DNA from: Thalassobellus sp050294475 | Lineage (GTDB): Bacteria; Bacteroidota; Bacteroidia; Flavobacteriales; Flavobacteriaceae | Assembly (NCBI GenBank): GCA_050294475.1 | Contig: JBNKOE010000001.1 | Location: 216,413 to 280,412, forward strand | DNA length: 64,000 nt | Reading direction: 5' to 3' | Shown: positions 1-8,320 of the stretch, one piece after another | How positions within the stretch are numbered: position 1 is the stretch's first letter | How the letters are laid out: the number at the start of each line of letters is the position of its first letter | Position numbers and translations under genes: made by a program | The notes under the pieces: model-generated | Database searches by the model: none | What the model was told of the DNA's origin: nothing | Seen by the model: the letters and a program-made list of their open reading frames with translations, nothing else

Positions 1-1020
1 GGTGACACACTTTTTTTAGGCGATGTTGGCAGACCTGATTTAGCAATAAAATCTGATCTTACTAAAGAAGATTTAGCTGGAATACTATTTGATTCTTTAC
101 GGAATAAAATAATGCCTTTATCAGATGATATTATTGTGTATCCTGCTCATGGTGCAGGATCTGCATGTGGTAAAAACTTAAGCAAAGAAACAGTTGGCGT
201 TTTAGGAGAACAGAAAAAAACAAATTATGCGTTACGTGCTGACATGACTCGTGATGAGTTTATTGAAGAAGTTTTAAGCGGTATGCCGCCTCCACCTCAA
301 TATTTTGCTAAAAATGCTATGATGAATAAATCTGGCTATGATGCTTTTGAAACTGTTTTACAAAAAGGAAATAATCCTTTAAACCCTGAAGAATTTGAAG
401 CTATTGCAAATCAAGAAGGCGCATTGGTTTTAGATGTTAGGAATGAAGAAGATTTTATAAAAGGTCATATACCAAATTCTATTTTTATTGGTATTCATGG
501 TGCTTTCGCACCTTGGGTAGGTGCTTTAATTACCGATATAAAACAACCTATTTTATTACTAACTCCCGAAGGAAAAGAAAAAGAAACGATTACCCGATTA
601 TCTCGTGTTGGTTACGATAACACCTTGGGATATTTAAAAGGCGGCATAGATGCTTGGAAAAAGGCAGGGAAAGATATTGAAACTATTGAATCCATTTCTG
701 CTAAAGAATTTTCTAATAGATTTAAAAGTGAAGCAATAAATACGCTTGATGTTAGAAAAGATGGCGAATATAAATCTGAACATATATTAGGTGATAATGT
801 ACAACATTTTGCTTTAGATTATATTAATGACAACATGCACACTATTGATAAAGACAAAACGTATTATATATATTGTGCTGGTGGTTATCGTTCTGTTATT
901 GCTGCTTCCATTTTAAAAGCAAGAGGTTTTAATAATTTAATTGATATTTCTGGCGGATTTGTAGCCATTAAAAACACCAATACGCCCACATCTAATTATG
1001 TATGCCCAACGACATTATAA
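1..1020 (+). CDS. CstB-like MBL-fold/rhodanese persulfide dioxygenase (5' truncated)
   Basis: The reading frame is open from the first base, so the gene begins before the window. The visible part starts in the C-terminal half of a metallo-beta-lactamase fold (motifs LGDVGRPD and VYPAHGAGS), followed by two rhodanese domains. The first rhodanese (about 381-660) has LLLTPEG where the active-site cysteine loop should be, so it looks catalytically dead. The second (about 690-990) carries YCAGGYRS, with the cysteine codon at 874-876. This MBL, pseudo-rhodanese, rhodanese order is that of CstB persulfide dioxygenases, which oxidise low-molecular-weight persulfides. The following small membrane protein and metal-binding protein fit a sulfur-handling cluster. 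The family is clear; the substrate is inferred. Confidence 0.85.
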   Translation, partial: GDTLFLGDVGRPDLAIKSDLTKEDLAGILFDSLRNKIMPLSDDIIVYPAHGAGSACGKNLSKETVGVLGEQKKTNYALRADMTRDEFIEEVLSGMPPPPQYFAKNAMMNKSGYDAFETVLQKGNNPLNPEEFEAIANQEGALVLDVRNEEDFIKGHIPNSIFIGIHGAFAPWVGALITDIKQPILLLTPEGKEKETITRLSRVGYDNTLGYLKGGIDAWKKAGKDIETIESISAKEFSNRFKSEAINTLDVRKDGEYKSEHILGDNVQHFALDYINDNMHTIDKDKTYYIYCAGGYRSVIAASILKARGFNNLIDISGGFVAIKNTNTPTSNYVCPTTL

Positions 1021-1042
1021 TAACTAAATAAAACATAAACTA

Positions 1043-1249
1043 ATGAAAAAAAACATGGGAACCACAGACAAAGCTATAAGAGTTATTATAGCTATAGGAA
1101 TTTCACTTCTTTACTATTTCAATATTATTGAAGGTACTTTAGGCTATGTTTTAATGGCTTTCGCTATTATATTTTTACTAACAAGCTTTATAAGTTTTTG
1201 TCCGTTGTATAAACCTTTTGGAATTAATACATGTAAAACAAAAAAATGA
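1043..1249 (+). CDS. DUF2892 (YgaP-type) small membrane protein
   Basis: This 68-residue protein starts 22 bp after the rhodanese gene on the same strand and is probably co-transcribed with it. It opens with the MGTTDKAIR-type amphipathic segment and has two hydrophobic helices (about 13-28 and 33-52), then a CPLYKPFGINTC tail. That architecture is DUF2892, the membrane domain fused to rhodanese in E. coli YgaP. Here it is a separate gene beside a rhodanese gene, which supports a shared sulfur-transfer role. No biochemical activity can be read from the sequence. Confidence 0.8.
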   Translation: MKKNMGTTDKAIRVIIAIGISLLYYFNIIEGTLGYVLMAFAIIFLLTSFISFCPLYKPFGINTCKTKK

Positions 1250-1345
1250 TTACATAAAACATTCATAACTAGATTTTCGATACCCAAAGAAATAATTAAA
1301 TGAATGTTATAAATGTAAGCTATAAAAAACTATAACTATAAACAC

Positions 1346-1615
1346 ATGAAAACTACTTTTGAAATACAGAATTTAAAATGTAATGGATGTGCTAATACTA
1401 TTCTTAACAAATTAACTAATATTGACGGTATTGATAAAGTTTCAGTTGAAACAGAAATTAGTACCGTAACCTTCTTTTACCAAAACGAAGCTAACATACT
1501 AGAAGCAAAAAATTTATTAAATAAAATAGGCTATCCTGTTGTTGGAGAAAAAAATGCATTAACAACAAAAGCAAAATCTTTTGTAAGTTGTGCTATGGGA
1601 AAAATGAGCAAATAA
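1346..1615 (+). CDS. Heavy-metal-associated (HMA) domain protein
   Basis: This 89-residue protein has one HMA fold. The metal-binding loop LKCNGCANTI (about residues 10-19) contains the CxxC pair, and beta-alpha-beta spacing follows. Such single-domain proteins bind Cu(I) or similar soft metals, often as chaperones for P-type ATPases. No ATPase lies in the window. A C-terminal SFVSCAMGKM stretch holds a third cysteine. The 96-bp gap before it carries no clear feature, so it may share the upstream transcript. Metal identity is unknown. Confidence 0.8.
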   Translation: MKTTFEIQNLKCNGCANTILNKLTNIDGIDKVSVETEISTVTFFYQNEANILEAKNLLNKIGYPVVGEKNALTTKAKSFVSCAMGKMSK

Positions 1616-1637
1616 ATTATTTGTTATTAAATAATTT
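1614..1637. terminator. AT-only inverted repeat between convergent genes
   Basis: Perfect 9-bp arms (AAATTATTT and AAATAATTT) flank a 6-base loop exactly between the HMA gene and clpS, overlapping the clpS stop codon. It could act as a weak bidirectional terminator, but the stem has no G-C pairs. Confidence 0.4.
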
Positions 1638-1902
1638 CTGCACTTAAACCAGCATCTAAAAGCATAGAACAACGCGGTTTTAAATCGTCGTACAAACCTG
1701 TTTTAACAGTGCATTTCCCTTTATAATGTACAAGAATAGCACATTGTTCTGCTTGCTCTGACGTGTGTTCGCATGCATAAATAAGTGTTTCTATAACATG
1801 GTCAAACGTATTCACATCATCATTATGTAAAACAATTTCATTTTGAGTTAAAACCTCTTCTTTAAGTAGTAATTCTTCTAATGTTTTTTCTCTAGTACTC
1901 AT
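1627..1902 (-). CDS. clpS: ATP-dependent Clp protease adaptor ClpS
   Basis: This 91-residue protein contains the ClpS core: the LHNDDVNTFDHVIETL motif (about 25-40) with the Asn-Asp pair that reads the N-degron amino group, and the AEQCAILVHYKGKC segment. ClpS delivers N-end-rule substrates to ClpA or ClpC with ClpP. It is followed on the same strand upstream by prmA, 33 bp away. The short N-terminal extension is typical of the adaptor. No clpA or clpP gene lies in the window. Confidence 0.93.
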   Translation of the reverse strand: MSTREKTLEELLLKEEVLTQNEIVLHNDDVNTFDHVIETLIYACEHTSEQAEQCAILVHYKGKCTVKTGLYDDLKPRCSMLLDAGLSAEII

Positions 1903-1935
1903 AAAACGTTTAATCTTTGGGGATTAATGATACTA

Positions 1936-2772
1936 CTAATTTAAAAATTTTAGTGATACCCAATTGTTTCTTTCTAACTTTTCTTGAAAATTTAACATAT
2001 ACTTTTCACATTCACTTTTAATAATTGGAATGTCATCGTTATAAAATCCACTTAAAAACAACATACCATTTTCGTTTAAACATGATGCATAAGTTTTCAT
2101 GTCTTGTAACAGAATATTACGATTAATATTAGCTATAATAACATCGTATTTTTTTCCTTCTAAAACGCTAGCATCACCTTCTATTACTGTAATATGATTG
2201 CTATTATTTCGTTCTACATTCTCAATACTATTTAAATAGCACCAGTTGTCATAATCTACGGCATCGATTGGCTTTGCTCCTTTTATTTCGGCTAAAATGG
2301 CTAACACTCCTGTACCACAACCCATATCTAAAACCGATTTATCTTTTAAGTCTGTTTTTAAAATATGCTGAATCATCATATGTGTGGTTTCATGATGCCC
2401 TGTACCAAAACTCATTTTTGGTTCGATAACAATATCGTATTGGGTATTGGGTTTTTCATGAAATGGTGCACGTACAGAACATACATCATCAACTACTATA
2501 GGGTTAAAATTCTTTTCCCATTCTTCATTCCAATTGGTTTGCTCGATGTCTTCAAAGGTATAGGTAATTTCAAATTCATCCGAATTTAAAATTTGAATAT
2601 CTTCTAAAATAGCATCATGCCATTCGTCTTTTTGAATGTATGCAGTAACGCCATCTTCATTTTCAACAAAACTTTCAAAACCTGCATATCCTAATTCTGC
2701 AATTAAAATTTCTACTGCTGGTTGTAATGGTTGTACTTTAAAATAGTAACCTATATAAATGGTATTAGACAT
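1936..2772 (-). CDS. prmA: Ribosomal protein L11 methyltransferase PrmA
   Basis: This 278-residue cytoplasmic enzyme trimethylates ribosomal protein L11 with S-adenosylmethionine. The N-terminal substrate-recognition domain includes QTNWNEEWEKNFNPI. The SAM-binding core carries SFGTGHHETTHMM and SVLDMGCGTGVLAI (about 123-158), and the IIANINRNIL motif follows. Length is normal for the family. It lies between clpS and tpiA, all leftward, in a block of housekeeping genes. A ~100-bp dispersed repeat separates it from tpiA. Confidence 0.94.
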   Translation of the reverse strand: MSNTIYIGYYFKVQPLQPAVEILIAELGYAGFESFVENEDGVTAYIQKDEWHDAILEDIQILNSDEFEITYTFEDIEQTNWNEEWEKNFNPIVVDDVCSVRAPFHEKPNTQYDIVIEPKMSFGTGHHETTHMMIQHILKTDLKDKSVLDMGCGTGVLAILAEIKGAKPIDAVDYDNWCYLNSIENVERNNSNHITVIEGDASVLEGKKYDVIIANINRNILLQDMKTYASCLNENGMLFLSGFYNDDIPIIKSECEKYMLNFQEKLERNNWVSLKFLN

Positions 2773-2803
2773 TGTTGAATATATTAATAGTCTTAGTTGA
2801 TAT

Positions 2804-2901
2804 GCCTGCGTTAGCGATTGTAATGAAAATCCTTTTTTTGAGGCACGAAAAAAAAGATTGTAATGTAAAGCGCGACCCCGATTTTTATCGGGGTAACGCC
2901 C
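2804..2901 (+). repeat. Dispersed intergenic element, copy A
   Basis: This is the 156-bp spacer between tpiA and prmA. It begins GCCTGCGTTAGCGATTG and ends AAGCGCGACCCC...GGGGTAACGCCC. It contains an inner A/T-rich inverted repeat and a perfect ACCCCGAT/ATCGGGGT hairpin at 2875-2894. Both ends match copies at 12478-12563 (opposite strand), 49271-49415 (opposite strand) and 63105-63195. Confidence 0.7.
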
Positions 2902-2927
2902 AAAATATTATTTAAATTGCTAGTTGC

Positions 2928-3677
2928 TTAAAATGCGTTTACAATAGCAAAAAAGTCGTCTGCATTAAGTGCTGCTCCACCAATTAAGCCACCATCTACA
3001 TCTGGTTTAGAGAAAATTTCTTTAGCATTTCCTGGTTTACAACTTCCTCCGTAAAGAATAGACACGCTGTTTGCAACATCGCTACCATATTTAGTTGCTA
3101 ACGTTTTTCTAATAAATGCGTGCATATCTTGAGCTTGTTCTGGACTTGCTGTTTCACCTGTTCCAATAGCCCAAACTGGCTCGTATGCTAACACGATGTT
3201 TTTAAAAGCATCGGCATTTAAATGAAATAAAGCATTGCTTATTTGACTTTCTACAACTGCTTCTTGATTGTCTGCTTTTCTATCGGCTAATACTTCACCA
3301 AAACAGAAAATAATACGTAAATCGTTTGCTAAAGCTGCATCTACTTTTTTAGCTAAAGACTCGTCTGTTTCATTAAAATATTCGCGACGCTCGCTATGTC
3401 CTAAAATAACCGTTTCAATACCAACGCTTTTAAGCATGCTTGCACTAACTTCACCTGTGTATGCACCATTTTCTGCAAAGTGCATGTTTTGTGCAATAAC
3501 TTCTATATTGCTTGATCTTAATGCTTCAAATGCTTTATAAAGATTAGTGAAAGCAGGCGCAATCATAACTTCTGCATTTGATGTATTAGTTTTATTTTTT
3601 AAATCTGTTATTAATGATTCTGTTTGTGCTAAATCATTATTCATTTTCCAGTTTCCGGCTACGATATTTTTTCTCAT
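2928..3677 (-). CDS. tpiA: Triosephosphate isomerase
   Basis: This 249-residue TIM barrel interconverts dihydroxyacetone phosphate and glyceraldehyde 3-phosphate in glycolysis. All catalytic motifs are present: NWKMN with Lys11, the ILGHSERR histidine loop, AYEPVWAIGTG with the catalytic glutamate and flexible loop 6, and the phosphate-binding LYGGS and GGLIGGAAL motifs. Length is standard. It sits in the leftward block with prmA downstream and a TlpA-like lipoprotein gene upstream. Confidence 0.97.
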   Translation of the reverse strand: MRKNIVAGNWKMNNDLAQTESLITDLKNKTNTSNAEVMIAPAFTNLYKAFEALRSSNIEVIAQNMHFAENGAYTGEVSASMLKSVGIETVILGHSERREYFNETDESLAKKVDAALANDLRIIFCFGEVLADRKADNQEAVVESQISNALFHLNADAFKNIVLAYEPVWAIGTGETASPEQAQDMHAFIRKTLATKYGSDVANSVSILYGGSCKPGNAKEIFSKPDVDGGLIGGAALNADDFFAIVNAF

Positions 3678-3754
3678 AATGTTGTATTAACCTCTTTACA
3701 AAAGAGGGATATTTTATTTAAAATTTATATTCCTGTTTTAAGATACAAAAATAG

Positions 3755-4249
3755 TTATTTTTTTAATGCTTCTATTAACTTATCGTCATCAGCTTCAATA
3801 ACATTAAATACAACGATTTCGCCAGCTTTATTTATTACCATATATCTAGGAATCCAGCTAATATTTACAAAATTGGCAAAGTCGCATTTCTTTGCTGAAG
3901 GCATATAATAATGGTTCCCTTCTACTTGATATTTTTTGATGCCTTTTTTCCAAGCTTCTACTCCTCTATCTAATGATAAAAACACATATGCTACATCGGG
4001 ATACTCTTTTTGTAATGTTTTTACTTTTGGCATACTTTTTAAACAATCGCCACACCAAGATGCCCAAATATCAATAACGATTGTTTTACCTTTATAGGTT
4101 TCTAAAATGTCTTTAAAAGCAATTGAATTACCATCCAACATTGTGAATGTATCGTTTAAAGCTTCTTGAGAAAACTTAGTTGGATTATCTTGTGATTTAC
4201 AACTTAAAACAATTAAAAATATAAGGAATGGAACTATTATTTTTTTCAT
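3755..4249 (-). CDS. TlpA/ResA-like thioredoxin-fold lipoprotein
   Basis: This 164-residue secreted protein has a hydrophobic signal ending in a lipobox (VLSC, cysteine at about 17), so it is probably membrane-anchored. The thioredoxin fold carries the redox site WASWCGDC (about 63-70) and a cis-proline region near SWIPRYMV. TlpA-family proteins reduce or exchange disulfides in envelope proteins. The partner cannot be read from context. The neighbouring DoxX gene also encodes thioredoxin-like cysteines. Confidence 0.85.
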   Translation of the reverse strand: MKKIIVPFLIFLIVLSCKSQDNPTKFSQEALNDTFTMLDGNSIAFKDILETYKGKTIVIDIWASWCGDCLKSMPKVKTLQKEYPDVAYVFLSLDRGVEAWKKGIKKYQVEGNHYYMPSAKKCDFANFVNISWIPRYMVINKAGEIVVFNVIEADDDKLIEALKK

Positions 4250-4269
4250 GATGTTATTATTTTAAGATA

Positions 4270-4291
4270 AAATTTCCGTCTACTCGGAAAT
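4270..4291. repeat. Short hairpin element (TTTCCG stem)
   Basis: TTTCCG-TCTACT-CGGAAA hairpin between the DppB-like permease gene and the TlpA-like gene. It is one copy of the short intergenic hairpin family whose consensus is about AGATTCCNGCCTWCGCNGGAAT. Confidence 0.55.
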
Positions 4292-4298
4292 ATAAAAA

Positions 4299-5375
4299 TT
4301 ACTCTAATTTAACTTTTGGATCTAACCAAACATAAATTAAGTCGACAAAAATATTTATAATTACAAACATGGTCGCAATTATTAATACTGCTCCCATAAT
4401 GACTGGTAAATCTAACGTATTTAAAGCGTTTACGATTTCTTTTCCTAGACCGTTCCATCCAAAAATATATTCTACAAAAACAGCACCTGCTAACATAGAA
4501 GCAAACCAACCTGAAATAGCTGTAACCACAGGGTTTAAAGCATTTTTAACGGCATGCCTTTTTATAATTTGAAATTCGCTCAACCCTTTTGCTCGAGCAG
4601 TTCTTATATAATCTTGATTAAAAACTTCTAATAAAGAATTACGCATAAGCTGAATAACAACTGCTAACGGGCGAATGCCTAAAACGACGGCTGGAAGTAT
4701 GAGGTTTTTCCATTTAATATGCATGGCTTCGCCAAAATCGTCAAGTTCGTAAAGGCTTCCTGTCATTTCTAAATTAGTATATTCATGTAAAATATATCCA
4801 AAAAACCAAGCGAATAAAATGGCACTAAAAAATGAGGGTACACTCATACCAAACGTGCTTAATATCTGTATAACTTTATCGAGCCATTTATCTTTATAAA
4901 GTGCCGAAATAATACCCAAAAAGACTCCTAATGCAATAGCTATAAGAATAGCCGAAACTGCTAAAACAAATGTGTTAGGAAGTGTTTCTGCTAAAACTTG
5001 ACTTACTTTTTTCCCTTGTTTTGTAAACGATTCTCTTAAATATGGTAGTTTTAAAACAGTAGTTATTTTTCCTATAGAAAATAAAGCCACTTCACTGTAT
5101 TTACCGGGTTTTAAAAATGTATAATTGTCAGGATTATTTGAATGAAATGACAAGGGAGACAAATCATTTATATAATACAAATACTGTGTACTAATAGGTT
5201 TATCGAAACCGTATTTCTGTTTTACAAGTGCTAATTGCTCACTATCTTCATTTTGCCCCAACATCATTTGAGCAGGATCACCAGGAAGCACATTGAATAA
5301 TAAAAATATAACGGTAACTACTCCTAGTAAAGTGAGTAATGCGTATGAGATTTTATTTAGTAAGTAACTTATCAG
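4299..5375 (-). CDS. DppB/OppB-type ABC transporter permease, no canonical start codon
   Basis: This inner-membrane permease is of the dipeptide/oligopeptide family. The conserved N-terminus (first transmembrane helix then NVLPGDPAQMMLG) and the C-terminal EAA loop (ARAKGLSEFQIIKRHAVKNALNP) are both present. The first helix is encoded upstream of the only ATG/GTG/TTG candidate (GTG at 5291), so the true start is farther up. The frame is open to a stop at 5381-5379, and only CTG (5375) or ATA (5372) are available at the expected place. I chose CTG, giving 358 residues, the usual length. The start abuts a heptanucleotide tandem array. No ATPase, DppC or binding-protein gene is adjacent. Confidence 0.82.
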   Translation of the reverse strand: MISYLLNKISYALLTLLGVVTVIFLLFNVLPGDPAQMMLGQNEDSEQLALVKQKYGFDKPISTQYLYYINDLSPLSFHSNNPDNYTFLKPGKYSEVALFSIGKITTVLKLPYLRESFTKQGKKVSQVLAETLPNTFVLAVSAILIAIALGVFLGIISALYKDKWLDKVIQILSTFGMSVPSFFSAILFAWFFGYILHEYTNLEMTGSLYELDDFGEAMHIKWKNLILPAVVLGIRPLAVVIQLMRNSLLEVFNQDYIRTARAKGLSEFQIIKRHAVKNALNPVVTAISGWFASMLAGAVFVEYIFGWNGLGKEIVNALNTLDLPVIMGAVLIIATMFVIINIFVDLIYVWLDPKVKLE

Positions 5376-5438
5376 TTGTTAGTTATTAGTTGTTAGGTGT
5401 TAGTTGTTAGTTGTTAGTTGTTAGTTGTTAGTTGTTAG
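5376..5438. repeat. Heptanucleotide tandem array (TTGTTAG)x9
   Basis: Nine 7-bp units run from 5376 to 5438. Seven are exact TTGTTAG and two are variants (TTATTAG at 5383 and GTGTTAG at 5397). The array contains the stop codon of the upstream DoxX gene (5421-5423) and ends one base before the putative start of the DppB-like permease. Because 7 is not a multiple of 3, every frame through it meets a stop. Confidence 0.95.
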
Positions 5439-6752
5439 TAAACTATCTTTTTTTAATTCAACTTTAATAATATTATCAAAGTTTGTATTATTTTGTTTGT
5501 TATATTTAATAATAGGTTCCTTATCCTTATAAAAATAAATATTTTCAACACTATCTTTATTTAAAGACTTAAATTCTTCTTTAGTTGACAGTTTACCATC
5601 AATAAATATCACTACATTACCTAACTCATCTGATTCTACTTTTCTCTCAACTTTTGGTAACTCCAATTTATCAATATCATTCCAATGTACTTTTTGTTTA
5701 ATGGTTCCCTTATCCAACTCTAAAATACCAGGGTTAGAACGAACTACTGTTTTTAACGCTTTTTCATCACATAAATACCATTTGAAATCTATATTATAAG
5801 CTTCATTAATACGTTTTTTAGCATCTTCACCTGATGCTGTTAAACCTATAATTTTATAATTATTTTTTATAGCTCTATCTTGCAATGCTTTTAATTTTAA
5901 AGCGCCTTCTTGTTCTATATGTTCTAAACTATAAGACACCACAACAATAAGATTATCTTCCTCTAAAAATTGATTCGTTAAATCTTCTCCGTCTGCATTT
6001 TCCATTGTAAAGTCATAAATTGGTGGTTGGTAACCTTCATCTAAAACTTTAGTATCAACACTTATAAAATCACCTTTAACAGAAGGATATGAACCATTAG
6101 TTGTAATTATTTTTTCTTCACCATTTACTTTAAACTTCCAATAATATTCTACAACAGGTTTTGCTGCATCTTCAGGAATACGCATGTCTTCTTTAATATT
6201 TGCTCCAATTTTATAGGCTCTAAAATCGAACATTGGTAAATGCATTAATACATGATAACCAAACCATAAACTAATAATAAAACTTAGCAACGCCAATATG
6301 GTTGTTGGAAGTTTTGAAAATATGGGTTTAATATGTTTTACTCCCACAAAAAGAATGATAATTAACACTAGAAGTACTACATCTTTCCAAAACGTTTCCC
6401 AAGGCTTTAATTTTAAAAAATCACCAAAACAACCACAATCTTTTACTTTATCAAAATAGGCTGCATAAAAGGTTAAAAATGTAAAAAACACAATCATTCC
6501 TAATAAGCTCCAAACCGTAAACTTAGGTTTGTAACCAATAAGTAAAAAGACTCCTAAAACTACTTCAAAAACAACCACTAAAACCGAAATCATTAGCGCA
6601 TAAGGTTCTAAAAAAGGAATATTTAATACATCTGGACTAAAATATTCTTGTAATTTATAAGAAAACCCTAGTGGATCGTTCAATTTTATAAACCCAGAGA
6701 ATATAAATAATACACCTACTAATATTCTTGACATGTTTACTATGTACTTCAT
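5421..6752 (-). CDS. BT_3928-type DoxX/MauE family membrane protein
   Basis: This 443-residue protein has an N-terminal DoxX/MauE four-helix membrane domain (about 1-135) with the motif VKDCGCFGD, whose cysteine pair may be redox-active. More helices follow (to about 170), then a soluble C-terminal region from about 250 resembling a thioredoxin fold without an obvious CxxC. Related proteins support disulfide exchange at the membrane. The last residues (LTTNN) are encoded by the heptamer array. It lies between DUF1599 and the permease, all leftward. Function is inferred from family only. Confidence 0.8.
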   Translation of the reverse strand: MKYIVNMSRILVGVLFIFSGFIKLNDPLGFSYKLQEYFSPDVLNIPFLEPYALMISVLVVVFEVVLGVFLLIGYKPKFTVWSLLGMIVFFTFLTFYAAYFDKVKDCGCFGDFLKLKPWETFWKDVVLLVLIIILFVGVKHIKPIFSKLPTTILALLSFIISLWFGYHVLMHLPMFDFRAYKIGANIKEDMRIPEDAAKPVVEYYWKFKVNGEEKIITTNGSYPSVKGDFISVDTKVLDEGYQPPIYDFTMENADGEDLTNQFLEEDNLIVVVSYSLEHIEQEGALKLKALQDRAIKNNYKIIGLTASGEDAKKRINEAYNIDFKWYLCDEKALKTVVRSNPGILELDKGTIKQKVHWNDIDKLELPKVERKVESDELGNVVIFIDGKLSTKEEFKSLNKDSVENIYFYKDKEPIIKYNKQNNTNFDNIIKVELKKDSLLTTNN

Positions 6753-6801
6753 GTATTTGTAATTATAATTTAAAAAAATTCCGCTTTCGCTTGAGTTAAT
6801 T

Positions 6802-7341
6802 TTATTTTTCGTTTAAATGAATTAAAGCAAAAATGGCATAATTAATCATATCTTGATAATTAGCATCAATACCTTCACTTACTAAAGTTTTTCCTTTATT
6901 ATCTTCAATCTGCTTTACGCGTAATAATTTTTGTAAAATTAAATCGGTTAAACTACTCACACGCATATCTCTCCAAGCCTCTCCATAATCATGGTTTTTA
7001 TCTTCCATTAATTGTTTGGTAATAGCTACTTGTTTTTCATACAATTCTTTAGCTTCTTCAGTAGATAAATCGGGTTGTTCTACAATGCCTTTTTCTAATT
7101 GAATTAAAGCCATAATAGCATAATTTATAATACCAATAAACTCGCTAACTTCGCCTTCATCAACCTTTCTAACATCATTTTGTTGCAAACTTCTAATACG
7201 TTGTGCTTTTATAAAAATCTGGTCGGTAAGTGATGGTAAACGCAGTATTCTCCATGCACTACCATAATCACTCATTTTTTTAACAAATAAACTTTTACAG
7301 GTATCTATAACGGCATCGTATTGTTTTGAAGTATCTTGCAT
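6802..7341 (-). CDS. DUF1599 domain protein
   Basis: This 179-residue cytoplasmic protein is made of two similar halves. SDYGSAWRILRLPSLTD (from about residue 24) is repeated as HDYGEAWRDMRVSSLTD (from about 116), each followed by a helix pair ending in INYAI. This internal duplication defines DUF1599. The function is unknown. It is divergent from folP with 148 bp between the starts, an arrangement that suggests, but does not show, a link with folate or nucleotide metabolism. Confidence 0.85.
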   Translation of the reverse strand: MQDTSKQYDAVIDTCKSLFVKKMSDYGSAWRILRLPSLTDQIFIKAQRIRSLQQNDVRKVDEGEVSEFIGIINYAIMALIQLEKGIVEQPDLSTEEAKELYEKQVAITKQLMEDKNHDYGEAWRDMRVSSLTDLILQKLLRVKQIEDNKGKTLVSEGIDANYQDMINYAIFALIHLNEK

Positions 7342-7489
7342 AAATAAATTGAATTTTGTGTAAATTTCGCTTAAATAGTTTAAAGTTCAAAAGTTTAATG
7401 TTTAAAGTTTTTAAGACGATGCTTGATGTTCCAAATTTAAAGTTTTAGGTTTGGAATTTGATATTTTAAAATATTGAAATTTTTAGATT

Positions 7490-8314
7490 ATGACTATAAA
7501 CTGTAAAGGAAAACTTATTGATTTATCATTACCAAAAGTGATGGGTATTTTAAATATTACACCCGATTCTTTTTTTGATGGTGGTACACATAAAAACGAA
7601 AAAGAAATACTTCTTCACACTGAAAGCATGCTAAAAGAAGGGGCTACTTTTATAGATATTGGTGCATACAGTTCTAAACCAAATGCCAATTATGTTAGTG
7701 AAACAGAAGAACTAAACAGAATACTTCCTATTGTAAATTTAGTTTTAAAAGAATTCCCTGAAATATTAATTTCTATTGACACATTTAGAAGCAATATTGC
7801 CAAACAATGTATTGAAGCTGGTGCTTGCATGGTTAACGATATTTCTGCTGGAAAGCTAGATGATACTATGTTACAAACTATTGCAAACTTAAATGTTCCA
7901 TACATTATGATGCATATGCGTGGTACACCACAAAACATGCAACAACAAACAAATTATGATGACCTTGTAAAAGAGATTCTGTTTTATTTTTCTGAAAGAA
8001 TTGCTACCGCCAAATCATTAGGAATTGTTGATATTATTGTAGATCCTGGTTTTGGTTTTGCTAAAACATTAGAACAGAATTACGAACTACTAAACAAACT
8101 AGAACTTTTCAATATGATTGAAAAACCACTACTTGTTGGGGTTTCAAGAAAATCTATGATTTACAAAAAGTTAAAAACCACTGCCAATGAAGCTTTAAAT
8201 GGCACTTCGGTTTTAAATACTATTGCATTGCAAAAAAACGCTTCTATCCTGAGAGTTCACGATGTAAAAGAAGCTATGGAATGTATTAAATTAGTTGAAT
8301 CATTAAATAGTTAA
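7490..8314 (+). CDS. folP: Dihydropteroate synthase
   Basis: This 274-residue TIM-barrel enzyme joins p-aminobenzoate to dihydropterin pyrophosphate in folate synthesis and is the sulfonamide target. Signatures in order are GILNITPDSFFDGG, DIGAYSSKPNA, VNDISAGK, DPGFGFAKT and GVSRKSM. Length is typical. The start is ATG at 7490. The next gene begins 6 bp after its stop, so the two are co-transcribed. Confidence 0.96.
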   Translation: MTINCKGKLIDLSLPKVMGILNITPDSFFDGGTHKNEKEILLHTESMLKEGATFIDIGAYSSKPNANYVSETEELNRILPIVNLVLKEFPEILISIDTFRSNIAKQCIEAGACMVNDISAGKLDDTMLQTIANLNVPYIMMHMRGTPQNMQQQTNYDDLVKEILFYFSERIATAKSLGIVDIIVDPGFGFAKTLEQNYELLNKLELFNMIEKPLLVGVSRKSMIYKKLKTTANEALNGTSVLNTIALQKNASILRVHDVKEAMECIKLVESLNS

Positions 8315-8320
8315 TTAAAA

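Noticed and set aside
5376..5438. CRISPR array or telomere-like repeat
   Set aside because: The unit is 7 bp with no spacers and the array is only 63 bp; it is a simple tandem repeat.
7376..7420. GTTTAAAGTT direct repeats in the DUF1599-folP spacer as operators
   Set aside because: The copies are imperfect and AT-only; I cannot separate them from low-complexity drift.
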